From JASLDZ01 sp038226305 (GTDB lineage: Bacteria > Pseudomonadota > Alphaproteobacteria > Caulobacterales > Caulobacteraceae), in the NCBI GenBank assembly GCA_038226305.1, contig JBBRQN010000008.1, forward strand, positions 49,630 to 113,629: DNA of 64,000 nucleotides, written 5' to 3'. The notes under the pieces are model-generated. The model did no database searches. It was not told where the DNA came from and saw only the letters and a program-made list of their open reading frames with translations. A program made the position numbers and the translations under genes. This document shows, piece by piece, positions 8,327-16,613 of the stretch; the first letter of the stretch is position 1, and every line of letters begins with the position of its first letter.

Positions 8327-9103
8327 TCACATCGCGGAGATGCCGCCGTCCAGGCGCATCTCCGCGCCAGTCATGAACTTGGATTCGTCGCTGGCGAGGT
8401 AGAGGCAGGCGTTGGCGATGTCGGCCGGCTCGCCGATGCGGCCGAGCGGGATCTGGCGTGCGAGCTTTGACTCCGCCTCCTCCTTGCCGAGCATCTGGCG
8501 GATGCGGTCCAGGATCGGCGTGTCGATGAAGGTCGGGTGGATCGAGTTGGAGCGGATGTTCAGCTTCTTCTTGGCGCAGTACAGCGCCGTCGACTTGGAC
8601 AAGAGCCACACCCCCGCTTTCGAGGCGTTGTAGGCGGGCGAGTTCCAGCCCGCGATCACCCCTGCGATGGACGAGATGTTGATGATCGAGCCCGGCTGGT
8701 GCTCGGCCATGATCGGGATGGCGTATTTGCAGCCCAGGAACACGCTGTCCACGTTGACCGCCATCACCGTGCGGAAGTCGTCGAACGAGCACTGCTCGAT
8801 GTCGCCGCCCAGCGAGATGCCCGCGTTGTTCACCAGCACCGACAGGCCCCCCATGGAGGAGGCCGCCTGATTCAGCACGTCCTTCCACTGTTCTTCGTTG
8901 GTCACGTCGTGCTGGAAGGCGAAGGCGGTGCCCGCGCCGCGCTCGGCGTTGATCGAGTCGGCCACAGCCTGCGCCTTGTCGCGCTGCAGGTCGGTGACGC
9001 AGACCTTGGCGCCTTCGCTGGCGAGCCTGCGCGCCATCGCCTCGCCAAGGCCCTGCGCCCCGCCGGTGACCAGCGCCTTCTTGCCTTCGACCCGTCCGGC
9101 CAT
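8327..9103 (-). CDS. short-chain dehydrogenase/reductase (SDR), classical type
   Basis: The 258-residue protein is a classical NAD(P)-dependent SDR: cofactor motif TGGAQGLG at about 14-21, acidic D-L-Q after the second strand (suggesting NAD rather than NADP), NNAG at about 90, catalytic Ser in INISS and the YNASK motif. C-terminal LASDESKFMTGAEMRLDGG closes the Rossmann fold. The sequence resembles cyclopentanol or 3-beta-hydroxysteroid dehydrogenase-like SDRs, but the substrate cannot be told. It is transcribed with the DUF1801 gene downstream. Confidence 0.92.
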   Translation of the reverse strand: MAGRVEGKKALVTGGAQGLGEAMARRLASEGAKVCVTDLQRDKAQAVADSINAERGAGTAFAFQHDVTNEEQWKDVLNQAASSMGGLSVLVNNAGISLGGDIEQCSFDDFRTVMAVNVDSVFLGCKYAIPIMAEHQPGSIINISSIAGVIAGWNSPAYNASKAGVWLLSKSTALYCAKKKLNIRSNSIHPTFIDTPILDRIRQMLGKEEAESKLARQIPLGRIGEPADIANACLYLASDESKFMTGAEMRLDGGISAM

Positions 9104-9131
9104 GTGGTTATTCTCCCTGAATCGTTTCTTG

Positions 9132-9431
9132 TTATGCGTTCGGAACGGCTGCCTGGGCGTCCATGAAGGCGGCCAGTGCCACGTCCTTCTCGGTCACGCC
9201 GTGGGCGTCGTGGGTGGAGAGGGTCACGTCCACCCGGTCGTAGACGTTGAACCACTCGGGGTGGTGGTCGGCGGCGTCGGCATGGGCCGCCACGCGGGAC
9301 ATCCAGCCGAAGGCCTCCACGAAGTTGGCGAAACGGAAGGTCTTCTCGATGGCGTCGCGTCCGCCGTCGACCCTTCGCCAGCCGTCCAGCCGACCCAGCG
9401 CGGCGGCCGCGCCGATGCGTTCGTCGCTCAT
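9132..9431 (-). CDS. phhB: 4a-hydroxytetrahydrobiopterin dehydratase
   Basis: This 99-residue protein is pterin-4a-carbinolamine dehydratase, which regenerates the pterin cofactor of aromatic amino acid hydroxylases. It shows the family signature: GWRRVDGGRDAIEKTFRFANFVEAFGW-like core, then H50, the catalytic H56-H57-P-E-W, and a later LSTHDAHGVT. Length is normal. Its start overlaps the end of the HAD gene upstream by four bases (ATGA), so the two are coupled. No phenylalanine hydroxylase gene is in the window. Confidence 0.93.
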   Translation of the reverse strand: MSDERIGAAAALGRLDGWRRVDGGRDAIEKTFRFANFVEAFGWMSRVAAHADAADHHPEWFNVYDRVDVTLSTHDAHGVTEKDVALAAFMDAQAAVPNA

Positions 9432-10081
9432 GCGTCCGCTCCCAGATCGTAGCCCGTGGCGGCGGCGAGGTCGGCCAGGGCCTGCGCCTCCGTCGTCACC
9501 TTGATGGCCGTCATGCCGAGGGCCGCGGCCGGTTTGCAGTTCACGCCCAGGTCGTCGAGGTAGACGCAGTGGGCGGGCGACACCTCAAGGGCGTCGCACA
9601 TCATGCGATAGATGAGGGGGTCGGGCTTGCGCACCCCGGCCTTGGAGCTTTCGATCACGTGGTCGAACAGTGCCATCACCTCGCCCACGGCGCGGGCCTT
9701 CTCCATCGAGGAGGCCATGCCCGCGCCCGAGCCCGTCTGCACGTTGTTGGTGATGCAGCCCACCTTCGCCCGGCGCTTGCAGGCCTTCAGGGCCGCGATC
9801 ATCCCGGGGCGAAGGTCGCCGGAGAGCAGGGGCAGGATTTCCCGGCCCAGCAGGGCGTGGCCCGCGCTGCGGCTTTCGGCCTCGAAGGCGGCATCGAACT
9901 CGGCGGCATCGATCTCGGCCCGCTCGAAACGTGCCCAGGCGTTGATGTGCGGGTCGGTGGCGTTGATGCGACGGATGAAGTCTGCGGGCAGGCCCCGTTC
10001 GCGCTCATAGCGGGCGAAGGCCTCGAACGGCGAGGTGGTGAGCACGCCCCCGAAATCGAAGATCACCGCCGCGACCGCCAA
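9428..10081 (-). CDS. HAD-superfamily hydrolase
   Basis: The 217-residue protein is a subfamily IA HAD hydrolase. Motif I is VIFDFGGVLT with the nucleophile D9; the usual second Asp is Gly here, as in the epoxide-hydrolase/ACAD10-like HAD group. The helical cap follows, then CITNN (motif II), KAGVRKPDPLIY with the conserved Lys (motif III), and VYLDDLGVN (motif IV). The loss of the acid/base Asp makes a classical phosphatase activity uncertain. It overlaps phhB by four bases. Confidence 0.88.
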   Translation of the reverse strand: MAVAAVIFDFGGVLTTSPFEAFARYERERGLPADFIRRINATDPHINAWARFERAEIDAAEFDAAFEAESRSAGHALLGREILPLLSGDLRPGMIAALKACKRRAKVGCITNNVQTGSGAGMASSMEKARAVGEVMALFDHVIESSKAGVRKPDPLIYRMMCDALEVSPAHCVYLDDLGVNCKPAAALGMTAIKVTTEAQALADLAAATGYDLGADA

Positions 10082-10223
10082 GCCTGATCTCCCCGAGCCA
10101 AAGTCGGCGGGACGCTAGAGGTGCGGCCCCCGCCCCGCAAGCCGCTGGGCCGACGGTCGTCTGCGGCAAGCCCCTTGCAGTCGCCCCCTCAACCGCACCC
10201 CCGATTGTATCCTGGAGGGACTC

Positions 10224-11288
10224 ATGGTCTCCCGCGTATCCGCCTCATCCGTCGCCCTCTCCGCACTGGCGGGGCTGATGCTCGCCTCGACCGCCGCCTG
10301 CGCCGCCGACGGCCCGCGCACGGGCTTCGGAGGCGAGGTGGCCGACGGCGTGCTCACCGAGCTACCGTCGCACCCGCCCGCGGGCACCTGCTACGCCAAG
10401 GTGAAGGTGTTGAAGGACGTGGACGCACCGCCCCCCGGCTCCCACGCCGTCTGGCGCCAGACCCCAGCCCTGCCCGGAGCCCTCGGCCCCACGTGGTGCC
10501 TGGTGATGGAGCCCGGCCACGACACGCCTTCGGTCGATCAGCTCGAACGGGTCGGCTGGGTCCGGGTCCTCTGCGACACCGACATCACTCCCGACCGCGT
10601 TCGCGGCCTGCAGCAGAAGCTCCACGCCCACGGGGAATACGAGGGCGAGGAGACCGGCCGCTACGACCAGACCACCGCCGACGCCGTCGCCCGCTTCCAG
10701 CACGAGCGGAAGATCGAGCACGGGGGCTACCTAAGCCTGCAGACGGTGGATGCCATCGAGCACGTGGAGGCCCCGAGACCGGCGCGCCAGTACGCTCAGG
10801 CGGAGCGGTCCGACGCCTACGCCCTCGGCCGCCCCGGCCCCCTGCCGCCGATCCACGTCACCGGCTGCTGCGCCCCGCCGCCCCCGCCCGTGCGGGTGCC
10901 CGTGCCCTATCCGGTGCAGGTGAGGGTGCCTGTGCCGCAGCCCTATCCCGTGGAAGTGCGCGTGCCTGTGCCGCAACCCTACCCTGTCGAGGTTCGCGTG
11001 CCGGTTCCCCAGCCCTACCCGGTCGAGGTGAGGGTGCCCGTGCCGCAGCCCTATCCGGTCTATGTTCCGCAGCCGCGCCCCTACCCGGTCTACATGCCCC
11101 AGCCGCAGCCCTGCTGCTCGGCCCCCCCCGTCCAGCCCTGTTGCGCGGCCCCGCCGCCGCCCCAGCCGTGCTGTGGCGCGCCCGGCCAAGGCTATGGCCA
11201 ACCGGGCGGCGACCATGGGCCGGACTACACCCAGCCCTATGGTCAACACGCCGGCTATCTGAACTGGTCTGGCAAGACGCTCTACTGA
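10224..11288 (+). CDS. secreted peptidoglycan-binding-domain protein with Pro/Val repeats and Cys-Cys pairs
   Basis: The 354-residue product starts with a signal peptide (hydrophobic to about residue 28, ACAADG). A central region (about 130-178) with ITPDRVRGLQQKLHAHGEYEG and YDQTTADAVARFQHE matches the peptidoglycan-binding type 1 domain. The C-terminal half has four near-identical 12-residue repeats of PYPVEVRVPVPQ, then YVPQPRPYPVYMPQPQP, and four Cys-Cys pairs (GCCAP, PCCSAP, PCCAAP, PCCGAP). It ends GYLNWSGKTLY. I do not recognise the whole protein. A periplasmic or wall-attached structural role is a reasonable inference; adjacent Cys pairs may form disulfide links or bind metal. Confidence 0.85.
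   Translation: MVSRVSASSVALSALAGLMLASTAACAADGPRTGFGGEVADGVLTELPSHPPAGTCYAKVKVLKDVDAPPPGSHAVWRQTPALPGALGPTWCLVMEPGHDTPSVDQLERVGWVRVLCDTDITPDRVRGLQQKLHAHGEYEGEETGRYDQTTADAVARFQHERKIEHGGYLSLQTVDAIEHVEAPRPARQYAQAERSDAYALGRPGPLPPIHVTGCCAPPPPPVRVPVPYPVQVRVPVPQPYPVEVRVPVPQPYPVEVRVPVPQPYPVEVRVPVPQPYPVYVPQPRPYPVYMPQPQPCCSAPPVQPCCAAPPPPQPCCGAPGQGYGQPGGDHGPDYTQPYGQHAGYLNWSGKTLY
10905..11066 (+). repeat. 36-base in-frame tandem repeat
   Basis: The DNA repeats a 36-base unit about four times and encodes the 12-residue PYPVEVRVPVPQ unit of the secreted protein at 10224-11288. Copies differ mostly at third codon positions, so the peptide, rather than the DNA, appears to be conserved. Confidence 0.8.
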
Positions 11289-11374
11289 CCGGCTCCCGCA
11301 TGGCGGGCTGGCCGAATCGCCGAAACACAACCTAGAGTCGCATAATGCGGTGATCGGGTGTGTGTTCCGGCGTC

Positions 11375-12574
11375 ATGAAGATCGTCTTCGTCACCTACGG
11401 CCGGTTCGATTCCAACAGCGGCGCCCACGTGGCGGGCTTCGCCAACCGGCTGGCCCAGCGCGGCCACCGGGTGGCGGTGTTCTCGGAAGGCGATCCGGCA
11501 GGGGCCGCCGACTTCGGCGCGGCTCGCTTCCACGCCGCCCCGCGCTCCGCCCTGACGCAGAACGCAGCGACGGCCCTGGCCTTCGACGGCCAGCCCGGCG
11601 ACCCCCTCGACACCGTGATCCACGGCTGGACCCCGCGGGAGTCCGTGCGGGCGGCGCTGGCCGCCATCCACCGGGTCGGCCGCTTTCGCACGCTGATCCA
11701 CCTGGAAGACGATGAGCGCATTCTCACCGCCGCCCACCTCGGCCGCAGCTGGCGGGAGTTGCAGGCCCTCTCGCCCCGGGCGCTGGATGCGCTCATGGCC
11801 CCGTCGCTGACCCATCCGCACCGGCTGGCAGCGATTCTTTCGAGGGCGGATGCGGTGACGGCCATCGCCTCACCGCTCCTCAACCTCGCACCGGGGCTTA
11901 AGAGGCTGCTGCGGCCGGGATGTGAGGCCGTGGCCCCCGCGCACGACCCGGCGTTCCTGCGAAACCGGCTGGGGCTCGGCCCCGGCACGCGGCTGATCGT
12001 CTATCCGGGCAACCTGCACGCCGCCAACCGGGCGGAGATCCTCAGCCTCTACGTCGCCGTCCAGATCCTGCGCCGCCGGGGCCACGACGTGATGCTGGTG
12101 CGGACGGGGCAGGACTATGGCCCGGGCGCTGACGTGGCCTACGACCCGCTGAAAGGGGTGGTGTCGCGCGAGCTCGGGCAGGTGCCCAGGCCCCTCGTGC
12201 TGTCGCTGATCGCGGCGGCCGACCTCCTGATCCAGCCGGGGCGGGCAGATGCCTTCAACCGCTCGCGACTGCCGTCGAAACTGCCGGAGTTCTTCGCCGC
12301 GGGCCGCCCGGTGATCCTGCCCGCCGCCAACCTCGGCCTGGAGGTGGAGGACGGGGTCGAGGCCGTGGTCGCCCACCGGGGCGATGGCTTCGATCTGGCC
12401 GATCTGGCCGAGCCCCTCCTGGCCGACCCCGAACGCGCCGCGGCCATCGGGGCGGCGGGGCGGAGCTTCGCCCAGCGCACCCTGAACTGGGACCGATCCA
12501 CCGACGACCTGGAAGCGCTCTATCGCGGGCTTCTGGACGGTGAAGAGGCTAGCGGCCACCGGCAGGCGGCGTGA
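11375..12574 (+). CDS. glycosyltransferase, GT4/GT-B type
   Basis: The 399 residues read as a GT-B-fold glycosyltransferase: N-terminal MKIVFVTYGRFDSNSGAHVAGFANRLAQRGHRV (Rossmann strand and acceptor region), a linker, then LIVYPGNLHAANRAEILSLY and, near the C-terminus, LIQPGRADAFNRSRLPSKLPEFFAAGRPV, the nucleotide-sugar binding E-x7-E-like segment. The sugar and acceptor cannot be told. The ATG at 11375 is chosen because it starts the first strand; a GTG 15 bases earlier is possible. Its stop overlaps the GTG of the next glycosyltransferase by four bases, so the pair is coupled. Confidence 0.88.
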   Translation: MKIVFVTYGRFDSNSGAHVAGFANRLAQRGHRVAVFSEGDPAGAADFGAARFHAAPRSALTQNAATALAFDGQPGDPLDTVIHGWTPRESVRAALAAIHRVGRFRTLIHLEDDERILTAAHLGRSWRELQALSPRALDALMAPSLTHPHRLAAILSRADAVTAIASPLLNLAPGLKRLLRPGCEAVAPAHDPAFLRNRLGLGPGTRLIVYPGNLHAANRAEILSLYVAVQILRRRGHDVMLVRTGQDYGPGADVAYDPLKGVVSRELGQVPRPLVLSLIAAADLLIQPGRADAFNRSRLPSKLPEFFAAGRPVILPAANLGLEVEDGVEAVVAHRGDGFDLADLAEPLLADPERAAAIGAAGRSFAQRTLNWDRSTDDLEALYRGLLDGEEASGHRQAA

Positions 12575-14390
12575 AGCTGGCGCGGGCGATCCGGCAGGTC
12601 GCGGGCGTGCTGGCCCTGGCCTGCGAGCGACCGTCCCTCGTCCGTGCGGCGGCGGGGCGTCTGGCCCGCACCGGCGACATTCCCGGCCTGTGGAGGCGTG
12701 CCGTCCACATGCGCGCGGCCCTGCAGCCCCAGAGCCTGACCGCACCCTACTTCGAGTTGGATGCCGCCGGTCGCGCCGCCCTGCGGCTGCGGGCCAGAGC
12801 CGCCGAGAGCGGGGGGCCGACGATCTCGGTGATCACGCCCCTCTACGACACGCCACCTGCCCTCCTGCGCGCCTGCGTCGCCTCGGTGACGGACCAGGCC
12901 TACGGGCGGTTCGAGCTGGTGCTGGTCGACGACGGGTCGCCTTCGCCGCACACGCTGCGGCAGGCGCGGTTGCTGGCAGCGTCTGACAGGCGCATCCGCC
13001 TGATCGAGCGGCCGGTTCGTGGAGGCATTTCGGCCGCCACGAACACAGGGATCGCCGCTGCGCGGGGCGACTGGATCGCGTTCCTCGACCATGACGATGA
13101 GCTGACCGCCGACGCCCTGACCGCCGTGGCCGAGCGCCTGCGCGCCGAACCTGCACTGGACGTGGTCTACACCGACCAGCTGAAGGTCGACGATCGGGGC
13201 GAGGTGATCGACCATCACTTCAAGCCCGACTGGTCGCCCCTGCACCTCCTCGGCGTGATGTACGTGGGTCACCTTCTCGTGGCCCGCACGGCCCGCCTTC
13301 GCGCCGTCGGCGGCTGCGACGCGGCGCTGGACGGGGTGCAGGACTTCGATCTCGTGCTGCGACTTTCAGAGGCGGGCTGCCGCGTCGGCCACATCGCCCA
13401 GCCGCTCTACAAGTGGCGCGCCCATGCCGGGAGTCTGGCGCAGAGCCCCTCCGCCAAGGCGCACATCCCGGCCCTGCAACTGCGCGCGGTCGCCGCCCAC
13501 CTCGCCCGCCGGGACCGCGACTGGACTCCCGTGGCGCATCCCCGGCACGGCGACAGCCACCGCCTCCTGGTGGCCCCGACCGCGCGAAGGGCACCGCCCT
13601 CGGTGTCCATCGTCATACCCTCGCGGGATCAGGGGCAGATCGTCAGCCGCTGCCTCGGCTCGATCCGGGGGCTGACCCGCCACCCCGCCTACGAGATCGT
13701 GGTCGTGGACGACGGCACGACGGACGAGACGGCCCTGAGCGCCTTCCAGCGGTTCGGGGCGCGGGTGATCCCGGGGGAGGCGCGGCCTTTCAACTTCTCC
13801 CGCGCCTGCAACCTGGGGGCTCGTCATGCACGGGGGGCGCAGGTGCTGTTCCTGAACAACGACACCGAGGTGCTCAGCGCCGACTGGTTGCAGCGCCTGT
13901 CCCTCTGGTTCGACGATCCCGCCGTGGGGGCCGTGGGGCCGGTGCTGACCTATCCCGATGGGCGGGTGCAGCACGCGGGCGTGGTGCTGGGCGCGCGGGG
14001 CACGGCCGACCATGCCATGCGCGGCTTTCCCGTTGAATCCGACGGCTATGCGGGCTCCCTCTGCACCGCGCGGGAGGTGAGCGCAGTGACGGGTGCCTGC
14101 CTGATGATGCGCCGCGACCGCTTTGCGCAGGTGGGCGGCTTCTGCACCGACTATGCCACGCACTATCAGGATGTGGACCTGTGCCTGCGCCTGCGAGCGC
14201 TGGGCTCAGCATCGTCTGCACGCCCTCGCCCACCCTGATCCACCACGAGGGGCTGACCCGCGGGGCGGCCTACGACTTCGGCGACCGCGCCCTGTTTGTG
14301 GACCGATGGCGCGACGTGCTGGCCCGGCCGGACCCCTTCTACTCCCGGTGGCTGGACCGGGAGCGGCTCGACTACGCCCTGGCGGGCTGA
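12571..14390 (+). pseudogene. two-domain GT2 glycosyltransferase, frameshifted near the end
   Basis: The gene encodes two GT-A (GT2) domains in tandem. Domain 1 starts at about residue 87 (ISVITPLYDTPPALLRAC, FELVLVDDGSPS, FLDHDDEL) and domain 2 at about 345 (VSIVIPSRDQGQIVSRCL, YEIVVVDDGTTDE, LFLNNDTEVL, ACLMMRRDRF, YQDVDLCLRLRALG). This architecture is typical of O-antigen/rhamnan synthesis enzymes. In the given frame it stops at 14238 after an unrelated tail. The expected ending, GLSIVCTPSPTLIHHEG and so on to 14390, is intact in the next frame, so one base is missing in the GGG at 14202-14204. Either a recent mutation or a sequencing error. The main catalytic domains precede the shift. 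Confidence 0.85.
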
Positions 14391-14446
14391 CCGAGCGCGC
14401 AACAATTGCTCGCCAGCCTGCGGACTCATCGCTTAGGCTCAAATCC

Positions 14447-15352
14447 ATGGCGGCGGCGGCTTATTCCGACGAAGGGTTTCACGGTCGGCTGGCCGCCCAC
14501 CGGCACGCCGTGGAGGCTCGACTCGCCCAGCTGACGCCCGGCGACGGCCCCGTGCCCGCCCTTCTGGCCGAGGCCGCGCGCTATGCCGTGCTGGCCCCCG
14601 CCAAGCGCCTGCGCCCGGTGCTGACGCTTCTGGCGGCCGAGCAGTTCGGGGGCGAGGCCTCGGCCGGTGCCCTCGATTTCGGCTGCGCGCTGGAAATGGT
14701 CCACGCCGCATCGCTCGTGCTCGACGACCTGCCCTGCATGGACGACGCCCGCCTGCGGCGCGGCCAACCCGCCCTGCACAGGCGCTACGGGGAAGACGTG
14801 GCGGTGCTGGCGGCGATCTCGCTCCTCAACGAAGCCTATGCCGTCACCGCCCGGGCGCCTGGCCTGGACGCGGAGCAGCGGTTGGCGCTGGTGGAGCGGC
14901 TGGGGGCGGTGATCGGGTTCCGGGGCCTGGCCGCAGGGCAGATCAGCGACCTGCGCGACCGCTCCCCCCTGACCAGCCAGGCCGCCCTGCACGACCTGAA
15001 CCATCAGAAGACCGGGCTGTTGTTCGTAGCCGCCGTGGAGGGCGGGGCCATCGCGGCCGGCGCGCCCCCCGCAGCGCTGGGGGTGGCGCAGGGTTTCGGC
15101 CGCAAGCTTGGCGAAGCGTTCCAGATCCTCGACGACCTGATCGACGTGAGCTCCACCTCCGAAGTCGCCGGCAAGGACGTGGGGCAGGATGGGGGCAAGA
15201 CCACCGTGGTCTCGCTCATCGGCCCCGAAGCCGCGCGGATCGAGATGCGCCGCCGCCTCGACGCCGCCATCGCCCACCTGGACGACGCCGGCCCCGGCCC
15301 CCTCAGCCGCTTTGCCGAAGCCCTGTTCGGAGCCGCCCCCGCCGCGGCCTAA
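14447..15352 (+). CDS. polyprenyl diphosphate synthase (CrtE/IspA type)
   Basis: The 301 residues form a trans-prenyl diphosphate synthase that condenses isopentenyl diphosphate with an allylic diphosphate. The first Asp-rich motif is D93-D-L-P-C-M-D99 inside MVHAASLVLDDLPCMDD, the second is D229-D-L-I-D233, and KRLRP is the substrate-binding stretch. The first motif in this form is closest to geranylgeranyl (CrtE) synthases; IspA-type farnesyl synthases usually have PAMD. Product length cannot be settled by eye. There are no other carotenoid genes nearby. Its stop codon overlaps the convergent enoyl-CoA hydratase by four bases. Confidence 0.88.
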   Translation: MAAAAYSDEGFHGRLAAHRHAVEARLAQLTPGDGPVPALLAEAARYAVLAPAKRLRPVLTLLAAEQFGGEASAGALDFGCALEMVHAASLVLDDLPCMDDARLRRGQPALHRRYGEDVAVLAAISLLNEAYAVTARAPGLDAEQRLALVERLGAVIGFRGLAAGQISDLRDRSPLTSQAALHDLNHQKTGLLFVAAVEGGAIAAGAPPAALGVAQGFGRKLGEAFQILDDLIDVSSTSEVAGKDVGQDGGKTTVVSLIGPEAARIEMRRRLDAAIAHLDDAGPGPLSRFAEALFGAAPAAA

Positions 15353-16140
15353 CGACCCGTGAAGTTGGCCTTCCGCTTCTCCACGAAGGCGGCCATGCCT
15401 TCCTTCTGGTCGTCGAAGGCGAAGAGGCTGTGGAACAGGCGACGCTCCAGCTTCACCCCCTGCGTCAGGGTGGTCTCGTAGGCCGCCTCGACCATCTCCT
15501 TGTTCATCATCACCGCCAGGGGAGACAGGGAGGCGATCTTCCGGGCGGCCGTCATGGCCTCGTCTATAAGCGTGTCGGCGGGGACGACGCGGGCCACGAG
15601 GCCCGAGCGTTCGGCCTCCGCCGCGTCGATCATCCGGCCGGTGAGGATCATCTCCATCGCCTTGGACTTGCCGACGAAGCGCGTCAGCCGCTGGGTGCCG
15701 CCGATGCCGGGGGCGACGCCGAGGTTGATCTCGGGCTGCCCGAACTTGGCGGTGTCGGCGGCCAGGATGAAGTCGCACAGCATGGCCAGCTCGCACCCGC
15801 CGCCAAGCGCATAGCCCGCCACCGCCGCGATGATCGGCTTGCGGAAGCCCGCCACCGCATCCGACCCCTTGGCGAAGAAATCCTGCGCGAACATCTCGGC
15901 GTAGCTCTTGGACGACATCTCCTTGATGTCGGCCCCCGCCGCGAAGGCCTTGGCCGAGCCCGTGAGCACCACGCAGCGGCAGGTGTCGTCACCGCCCAGC
16001 CGCTCGAGCAGGGCGGCGAGTTCGCCGAGCAGCTGGCCGTTGAGAGCGTTCAGCGCCTCGGGCCGGTTCAGCCGTACCAGCGCCACCCCGTCGGCCTCCT
16101 CGACGAGGAGCGTGGCATAGGTCGTGGGCGCGTCGGTCAA
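15349..16140 (-). CDS. enoyl-CoA hydratase
   Basis: The 263-residue crotonase-fold protein hydrates trans-2-enoyl-CoA in fatty acid beta-oxidation. It has the oxyanion-hole segments GSAKAFAAGADIKEM and AVAGYALGGGCELAMLCD, and both catalytic glutamates (GGCELA and the later KFGQPEINLGVAPGIGGTQRL). End TGR with KRKANFTGR is typical of FadB/EchA-like mitochondrial-type short-chain hydratases. Its ATG overlaps the stop of the next upstream gene (16137) by four bases. In related genomes a hydratase of this type lies beside mutM, rpsT and dnaA near the origin. Confidence 0.95.
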   Translation of the reverse strand: MTDAPTTYATLLVEEADGVALVRLNRPEALNALNGQLLGELAALLERLGGDDTCRCVVLTGSAKAFAAGADIKEMSSKSYAEMFAQDFFAKGSDAVAGFRKPIIAAVAGYALGGGCELAMLCDFILAADTAKFGQPEINLGVAPGIGGTQRLTRFVGKSKAMEMILTGRMIDAAEAERSGLVARVVPADTLIDEAMTAARKIASLSPLAVMMNKEMVEAAYETTLTQGVKLERRLFHSLFAFDDQKEGMAAFVEKRKANFTGR

Positions 16141-16604
16141 AGCGGCTTTCCCTGAAGGGAGGGGCGAGCGGGGGGGGCATCCGCCGCCTCCGGTCTGGAG
16201 GGCGGCGACGGGTTCGGCGTCAGCACGAACACCGCCAGGATGCCGCTCGGCTTGGCGGCGGTGACGTGCAGGATAAGGCGCTCGCGCCCGCGCTCATAGG
16301 CATAGGTCGCCCCCGGCTGCGGGGCCCATCCGAGCGCCGGGAGGGTCGAGGCGTAGAAGCTTTTCACCACCTGCGGGGCCACCACCCCGTGCAGCCGGGC
16401 CTCGGCCAGGCGCCCGCCCTTGGCCACCTCGAACGAATAGCCGGCGTCGGTCTCGTAGAGGCCGGGCATCACCGGCAGGTCTTCGATCCAGCGCGAGAAC
16501 CGCTGCGTCGCGGCGGGCGGTCGTTTGGGGGCAGCGGCCAAAGCAGCGCCGGGGGTGGCGAGCAGGGAAAGGGCGATCAGGAAGGCGGGGGGGCGATTCA
16601 TCAC
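16137..16604 (-). CDS. small secreted protein of unknown function
   Basis: The 155-residue protein has a clear signal peptide (PPAFLIALSLLATPGAALA, cut about ALA-AA). The mature part has IEDLPVMPGLYETDAGYSFEVAKGGRLAEARLHG and VKSFYASTLPALGWAP, then YERGRERLILHVTA, and a Pro-rich C-terminus. The middle part resembles the small domain seen in other alphaproteobacterial proteins between mutM and enoyl-CoA hydratase, where a pairwise-beta fold predicts a lipid- or envelope-related role. I do not know the function. It lies ten bases after mutM and overlaps the enoyl-CoA hydratase start. Confidence 0.85.
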   Translation of the reverse strand: MMNRPPAFLIALSLLATPGAALAAAPKRPPAATQRFSRWIEDLPVMPGLYETDAGYSFEVAKGGRLAEARLHGVVAPQVVKSFYASTLPALGWAPQPGATYAYERGRERLILHVTAAKPSGILAVFVLTPNPSPPSRPEAADAPPARPSLQGKPL

Positions 16605-16613
16605 GACGCCACT

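Noticed and set aside
10905..11066. CRISPR-like tandem repeat
   Set aside because: The repeats are contiguous, in frame, and without spacers; they encode the PYPVEVRVPVPQ units of the secreted protein.
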